The notes beneath the pieces are model-generated. The model ran no database searches, had not been told where the DNA came from, and saw only the letters and a list, made by a program, of their open reading frames with translations. From Nageia nagi (Eukaryota; Pinophyta), in assembly GCA_050084985.1 (NCBI GenBank), contig JBITNC010000001.1, forward strand, positions 2,604,001 to 2,668,000: 64,000 nucleotides of DNA, in the 5' to 3' direction. Of this stretch, positions 58,331 to 64,000 are shown one piece after another; the stretch's first letter is position 1; every line of letters starts with the position of its first letter. The translations under genes were made by a program, and so were the position numbers.

Positions 58331-58769
58331 GCCTAGAAAAACACAATCGATGTGATTAAGATTGATGATGATGTGTACAAAATTATATCTTCACTTTTTA
58401 GTGCATGTCTCATAAATGTAATGAGGTATTCTTCCTCTATGTCATTTATCTAAATAATTATGGAACTAAAAAATATGATTTGACACATATGTATACATTC
58501 ATAAAGGCTTATTGAAAGTCATATGCACAACAATCATAGATCTAGCCAAAGCTTCCTTGATATTATTGAATGTAAAAGCTACCTTTGGTCACTACTGGTC
58601 AAGTAAAATATCTTATAAATGCTTATAAAAAGTTTGTTATGATCATGGTGAAAATAGGAGCCTTAGGTGAGGTGAATCTCACCCTTTCAATGATTTTAGG
58701 CTACCAATGGTGTGCAAAAGAGAGGAATCAATGCAAAATTTGGTTTGAGAGTTTACTAACTTATTTGTA

Positions 58770-59470
58770 GAGTCATAGGGACTACCTCCTATGTAGGATA
58801 TACAACATGATATTCAGTTGTTACCTAATGCTTCATTGCTCAACATAGCTTTGTATCAACAATTAGTTTTGGAGCAAGGGGAGATAAGAAGGAAGATTTA
58901 GGAGTTGGTTGATTAAGGAGTGATCATACCAAGTACATCTCCATGTGTATCACTTATTGTTTTTGTTCCTAAGAAGGAGCAAAATTGAATAATGTGGATT
59001 AACTATAGAGCATTAAACAAAATCACTATCAAAAATTGCTATCCTTTGCCTTGGGTAGATTATCTTTTGGATCAGTTGCAAGGAGAAAGATTATTCACAA
59101 AATTGGACTTGAGGAGTGGATACCACCAAGTTAGAATCAAGGAGGAGGACATATGGGAGATTATTTTTAAGATAAGACAAGGCTTATTTGAGTGGCTTAT
59201 TTTTCCATTTGGTTCATGCAATGCACTAGCCACTTTCATGAGGGTAATGAATGATGTACTTCATCCATTTATTGATTCTTTTGTTGTTGTATAATTGGAT
59301 GATATTCTTGTTTATAGTTGTACTTGGGAAGAACATGTTGTACATCTTAAACAATCAAACTTTGCATAGGGAGAAGTTTTTATTGAAACATTCAAAATGT
59401 GAGTTTGGAAAAGAATCTTTGGTGTATTTTGGGCCATGTTATTGGTCATGGACAACTTAATATAGATCCT
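58770..59470 (+). pseudogene. Reverse transcriptase of gypsy F
   Basis: The N-terminal part has DIQHDIQLLPNASL and GVIIPSTSPCVSLIVFVPKK. The open piece 58992-59294 holds INYRALNKITIKNCYPLP, FTKLDLRSGYHQVRIKEEDI and FPFGSCNALATFM. The catalytic motif reads stop-LDDILVYS: the Tyr codon before Leu-Asp-Asp is TAA (59291-59293). Other stops lie on both sides. The sequence type is that of plant chromoviruses. Confidence 0.88.
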
Positions 59471-59479
59471 AGTAAAGTA

Positions 59480-60136
59480 AGTGCTATAGTAGATTAGAAA
59501 AGGCCATCTAATGTAACAAAAGTAAGGAGTTTCTTAGGTGATGTCCAATACTTGAGAAATTTTATTGTTGATTTTTATGATATTTCTTCACCTTTACATG
59601 ATGTAACTGGAAAGAGGCAAGTTTTCCAATGGGGGAAACAACAACAAACCTCTTTTGACACTTTGAAGCAAAAGATTATTAGTGCACCTATGCTAGCACT
59701 TCCTAATTTACAAAATCCATTTGAAGTGGAGACTAATGCAAGTGACTATGCCATGGGAGTAATTTTTTTGCAAGAAGGTAAACCAATTTGCTATCATTTT
59801 GAAAAAATTAGTGGGGCTATTTTGAATTATCCTATGTATGATAAGGAAATGTATGCATTTGTTCAAGCTATTAAAAAGTGGAAATATTACTTAATTAGAA
59901 AAGAAATAATCATTCATACTAATCATCAACCATTAAAGTATTTACACACTCATTCAAAATTACAACAAACTAGACACTATAGATGGATGAGTTTTTTGCA
60001 ACAATTTCATATAGTGATCAAGTATAAGAAAGAAGCACAAAATAAAGTTGTTGATATGCTTGCTAGACCACCTGTAACTACAAATTCCACACTATTAGTG
60101 GTATTAAGTAATAATTTTATGCTATTAGTAGCATGA
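59480..60136 (+). pseudogene. RNase H of gypsy F
   Basis: A 194-codon open piece, 59552-60136. It covers the RT connection (SSPLHDVTGKRQVFQWG), then RNase H with VETNASDYAMGVIFLQEG and KEMYAFVQAIKKWKYYL, and IIHTNHQPLKYLHTHSKLQ near its end, which are the gypsy RNase H landmarks; Asp in the usual TDHxxL motif is Asn (TNHQPL). Confidence 0.88.
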
Positions 60137-60329
60137 AAAAGGGTCCAATAAGTTCCCTCTTAGTTCTAAAATTTCTTCCTTTTCTGTCTGAGTCATTTTC
60201 AAAGGCATATGTGTAAGATCCAGACTTTGGAGAGGTGTATGAGTAGTAGCTATCTTCAACTAAGTTCAAGTATGAGGGTTTGGATGAATTTCATTTTCAA
60301 AATGGACTTCTTTATCATTTTAATGCATT

Positions 60330-61452
60330 ATGTGTACTTTTAGGTGAAAGGATTGGACTAATTAGAGAAGCACATACTTCAAAGATTGTAGTACATTTTG
60401 GGGTTGGAAAGACATTGTATAATTTGTAAAGGTATGTATATTGGCCAAATATGCAAGATCAAGTTTCTAAGTACATGAGGGGGTGTTCTTTGTGTTGCAC
60501 TAACAAACCAAGTAATAGGAAATTGGGTTTGTATTATTCACTTATAGTACCTTCACATCCATGGGAGTGTATCTCAATGGATTTGGTGGGAGTATTACCA
60601 ATGACTAAGAAGGGTCATGACTATTTATTTATTGTTATGGATAGATTTAGCAAGATGTGTGTTTTGATTCTATGTAAAAAGACTATAATAGGATAAGATG
60701 CTACAAATTTATTCTTTTCTCATGTTTGGGTTCATCTTATATTGCCTAATTCCATTATTTTAGATAGAGATAGTAGATTTTTGGGCAAGTTTTAGACATG
60801 TTTTTGGGAAAAGATGGACACAAGGTTGAAGAAAAGTATTTCCTTTCATATTCAAATAGATGGAAAAATTGAGGTGGTGAATAATATAGTAGTTTAGCTC
60901 TTGAAGGGTTATTGTGGCAAGCATCCTAAGTCTTGGTATGAACATCTTGAATATATCCAACATGCATATAATAGGGAAATTCATTCTTCCATTAATAAGA
61001 GTATTTTTGAGGCTTGTTTTGGTTATCTACCACCTTTACCTTTTGACTATGTGTTTGGGTAGCAAAAGGATGAAGAAGATTCACTTGAGAAAGAGGAAAA
61101 GCAAGCTAAAATTTTTATTGAAAAGATTAGGCAAATTCATTTGAAAGTATAAGAGCAACTTGAGACAAGCCAAGCCAAGTACAATATGAGACATGAAAAA
61201 CATAGAGTTGATCATAAGTTTTATGTGGGAGACCATGTTTGGTTGCATCTTAGTAAGGAGAGGTTGCAAAGACTAGCCAAGAAGTTAAAACCCATAAGGT
61301 ATGGACTATTAGAGATTGTGGAGAAATTAAGTGAGAATGCATTTAGATTGGATATTTCAACATATATGGACATCTATTTAGTTGTGAATGTTGAGAATTT
61401 GAAATTGTATGAGCCATATATGTTGGTTGAAGATGAAGCAGGTTTAGATTAG
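60330..61452 (+). pseudogene. Integrase of gypsy F
   Basis: The zinc region is seen as IREAHTSKIVVHFGVGK and then GCSLCCTNKPSN. The core has SMDLVGVLPMTKKGHDYLF (first Asp), ILDRDSRF (second Asp) and KIEVVNNIVV (Glu), with stops at about 60696, 60795 and 60897. The C-terminal part, open at 61186-61452, has DHKFYVGDHVWLHLSKERL and KLKPIRYGLLEI. Confidence 0.88.
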
Positions 61453-61640
61453 ATTTTACAATATCTTGATGACTTAATTCCTAATACTATGGATGAACTC
61501 AAGGAGGATTCCATATTATAAAAGAAGGTTCATGTTACAAGAAGAGGTGAGACAAAGATGTGGTTGGTTGGATTGAAAGGATAGAAGCCTAATAAAGGCA
61601 AGTGGATGTACAGGTCTGAAGTTGGGGAGTTGTATCCTCA
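61453..61640 (+). pseudogene. Chromodomain-like tail of gypsy F integrase
   Basis: Follows the integrase after one stop. The residues KKVHVTRRGETKMWLVGLKG then KPNKGKWMYRSEVGELYPHL follow the pattern of the chromodomain in plant chromoviruses (basic strand, W-L-V-K-W-K-G core, a Trp, closing helix). Two expected core aromatic positions differ. In active elements this domain steers integration to particular chromatin. Confidence 0.65.
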
Positions 61641-61681
61641 TCTATGCATTTGTGGGACCAAATGCTTCTTCATTAGGGAGG

Positions 61682-62330
61682 TGTGATTTGAATTGGATCA
61701 TGTGTCAAGTTATATTTTTAGGAGCAATACTTAATCTAGAAGTATATGTGCTTGGAGATAGATTAAAGACCAAAATATAGAGTTTTTTGGAATTCAATTT
61801 TAGTATACTAGGAACATGCAAATTATTGATTTTAGGCTGCTAACAATGCGTACCTTGATGAGTCAGCAAGGGCATTTGAAGATACAGAGGCATTTTAGAA
61901 GATTGAGTGGTTCAGGTTCCTTGGCTTACTTTTCAAAGTGTTCTAGAGGTTTATTTAATGGCATATCTCATTCTTGATTCTCAATGAATGAGGATTGTAG
62001 AGTTTAAGATTTTAGAATTGTAATAGTTTGAAGGAAGACCAAGAGTCATTCCATAATTATTGTAGTTTTGAGATTATTTTCTTCTTATTGTAGGAGGTTG
62101 TAGTAATTATAGGAGATTGTATTGCCATTGTGTTGATGGTATTTCTTTATGCATGTAATATTGTAATGTCCATAGAAAATGAGAAGAGAAGGCTTCAATT
62201 CCATGTTGGATTAGCCCACATTGGGTGAACCAAGGTATATCATTGTGTTGATCTTGTTGTATGTTTGATATTGCAAGTTTGTGATTTACATTGTGTAATT
62301 TTCAAATTTTATATACAATTTGTATGATCT
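61682..62330 (+). repeat. Probable 3' LTR of gypsy F
   Basis: Starts TGTGATTTGA directly after the purine run AGGGAGG. Contains the motif TTAGCCCACATTGGGTGAACC at about 62213, similar in form to the R-region motif of the copia LTRs. The far end is not defined. Confidence 0.5.
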
Positions 62331-64000
62331 CATAATGGTGAATATATTTTCATTTGAATATATAAGTGAGGATCCTAGTACACTATAAGCATTCAATGAT
62401 TTTAGATCAAAGATTCAAGACCTAATCGATTAAAAGAAGATAGCTTTCATAGAGCCAAAATCATATGATTAGTCAAAGCAATTGAGAGACCCTCAAAATG
62501 AGAATAATAAGACTATGGGAATCTTAAAAAAACCCATTTCCAAATTTTATCAAAGCCATGTCATTAAACACAAGCACCAACTTTGTGAGTACTTTTCCTC
62601 CACCACATCAAAAAGGTACATATTGCTATTCTTGCTCTTATCATTCTCAATTTTTTAGCATGTAAATAATAGTATAGGTGTCTTTTTTTAGTTTTATGGT
62701 CAAATGCCCCATAGATCCCCTTGTCCACACTAGGATGCAATCCACCTATCCTTCATCTCCACTACATTGGGGTATCCATTTAACATCAAGAGTCATACCC
62801 CCATATCCCTTTGTAGTTTTGTGTGGGTGCTAATATCAATGTGCATGGTGGTATTCTTATCAAATATTAATAAGAAAATACTACATCAATGTAGTTCATA
62901 TCCTTAAAGAGGTCATAGCCATGCCTTGTCTATTTTTGTCATCATCTACTAAGAAAAGCTTGACCTAGTTTCATTTGACAAGTTTTTTATTTAGGCCAAT
63001 CCATGAGTTTCTCAACCTGTCATCATGTGTCTTTATCCAAAATTTCCTAGAGGCTCAATATAGTGTTGGATAAGTTATACCTAGCTCCATTTTCTATCGA
63101 TTATACTAGCACTCATGTTGGGATCCTTGCCACATTTCCTACATAGTCAAAACTTTCTTATTTCCAACCATCATTCTTAATAGCCTAAACATGATTTCAC
63201 TTTGAGATTCTCCTTTAAATTCATTTTGGGACCTTAGGTTCATTTTTGCCTTTATATTCCCTCAATCTTAAACATGATGAGAGTTCATCTTCCTATTCCT
63301 AAAAAATAAATTTCCATACCTTTATACTACCTTAATAGGATAAGTCATAGCAATATCTCCTAATTATTTAACAATGCTAATGCTCATGCTACGTCCAATT
63401 CACTTTTCCCATATATATCTAGTACCATTAAAGCAATGTATAAGCCATCATGTTCATTATTTAACCATTATATCACTTAATTACACATTAAACATACGTG
63501 TGTCTCATACTTAGCCAATTCAAAGTAAAATATTAACATTCACACCATAGTCATTCCATAATATGTTTTTATAGATAATATATGTATTTTGATTATAAAA
63601 AATGGGGTAATACATTATATTTTCCAAAAGGCATTATTGATAGGTATAATGTAACCTTAAAGGGTTTGGTCTGATCGAGTTATCCATCACTCATAATAGT
63701 AGGTTCCTTGAAAGAGCAGAAGGTGGTGGGAATGTGCTCGTGTTGATTTTCTACTTAATATTTATGTTATAGGATGGTTCCTATCTATTATGAAGGTTAA
63801 AAGTAATAGGAAAGAGACAAAAGGTATAGAGTTATAGAAAAGAGATTAACAAATTGAACTAAAACTAAAGTAAGAACTTCAAAGCTCAGGCATTGCAACA
63901 TAGGTAGCAATCCATAACCAAGATTAAGAATAGCAATCTATCTTACCCTTGAGGTCTCACAATCATAATACACAACCACAAATTAAGATATAATATCATA
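62331..64000. other. AT-rich region, no recognised gene
   Basis: No open frame of note and no transposon motif recognised on either strand. Confidence 0.5.

Larger units (their letters stand above)
54644..58573. repeat. Duplicate of the 3' half of element A and its flank
   Basis: Parallels 46979-50515 in the same order and orientation: copia RT and RNase H, 3' non-coding region, LTR, then the same X gag flank starting ACATGTCATACAAAATC and a piece of minus-strand gypsy RNase H. Both ends cut abruptly into unrelated sequence (gypsy G gag on the left, chromovirus F pol on the right). In the first copy the right end runs on smoothly into RT, so that copy keeps the original context. Confidence 0.9.
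58574..62330 (+). mobile_element. 3' part of chromovirus gypsy element F
   Basis: Begins abruptly within pol at the edge of the duplicate, then has RT, RNase H, integrase and a chromodomain-like tail, ending near 61640. A purine run precedes TGTGATTTGA at 61682, which I take as the start of the 3' LTR. No 5' LTR or gag of this element is recognised in the window. Confidence 0.8.

Noticed and set aside
1-64000. tRNA, rRNA or organellar genes
   Set aside because: No cloverleaf with matching arms or conserved rRNA segments was noticed; the only tRNA-like matches are retrotransposon primer-binding sites.

Overview
The window is plant nuclear DNA, very AT-rich, built almost entirely from nested, decaying LTR retrotransposons. 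Plant origin follows from the element families: Ty1/copia elements primed by initiator-Met tRNA, a Tat-like Ty3/gypsy element with a second RNase H, and a chromodomain gypsy element. No intact host gene is visible. Old insertions kept side by side suggest a large genome that removes transposons slowly, such as a gymnosperm or other large-genome seed plant; the species cannot be told. Element letters (A-G, X, Y) are mine.

Region 1 (1-4170) holds no recognisable gene, only a GT/TA microsatellite. Region 2 (about 4170-28420) is one old Tat-like gypsy element, Y, on the minus strand. It runs 5' LTR (27604 upward), gag, protease, RT, two RNase H domains, integrase, then an extra unidentified ORF. 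Two minus-strand copia elements sit inside it: D (15155-24040, 1.76-kb LTRs each with four 193-bp repeats) and C (10488-14379, 567-bp LTRs, a deletion derivative with an integrase-RT fusion).

Region 3 (28445-31754) is a 5' fragment of a third copia element, E, on the minus strand; Y's 5' LTR abuts its broken gag. Region 4 (32801-49546) is copia element A on the plus strand, inserted with duplication ACATG into the gag start of another gypsy element, X. Inside A's gag lies the younger relative B (36885-45451, duplication TTTCA). B keeps one 1313-codon gag-pol frame broken only by eight stop codons, most explicable as C-to-T changes. LTR differences counted by hand (A about 8%, B about 2%) agree with the nesting.

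Region 5 (49547-64000) starts with X gag and a minus-strand gypsy RT/RNase H piece. Then come a gypsy upstream ORF plus gag (G), a 3.9-kb duplicate of A's 3' half with its flank (54644-58573), and the pol of a chromovirus (F, 58574 to about 62330). The last 1.6 kb has no recognisable gene.

A, B and E share an unusual leader between primer-binding site and gag: a GC-rich, repeat-containing, element-specific segment within otherwise shared sequence. In B this segment includes an antisense fragment resembling a host fasciclin-like protein. No gene here looks intact. The window is best read as a record of transposition, duplication and cytosine-to-thymine decay.
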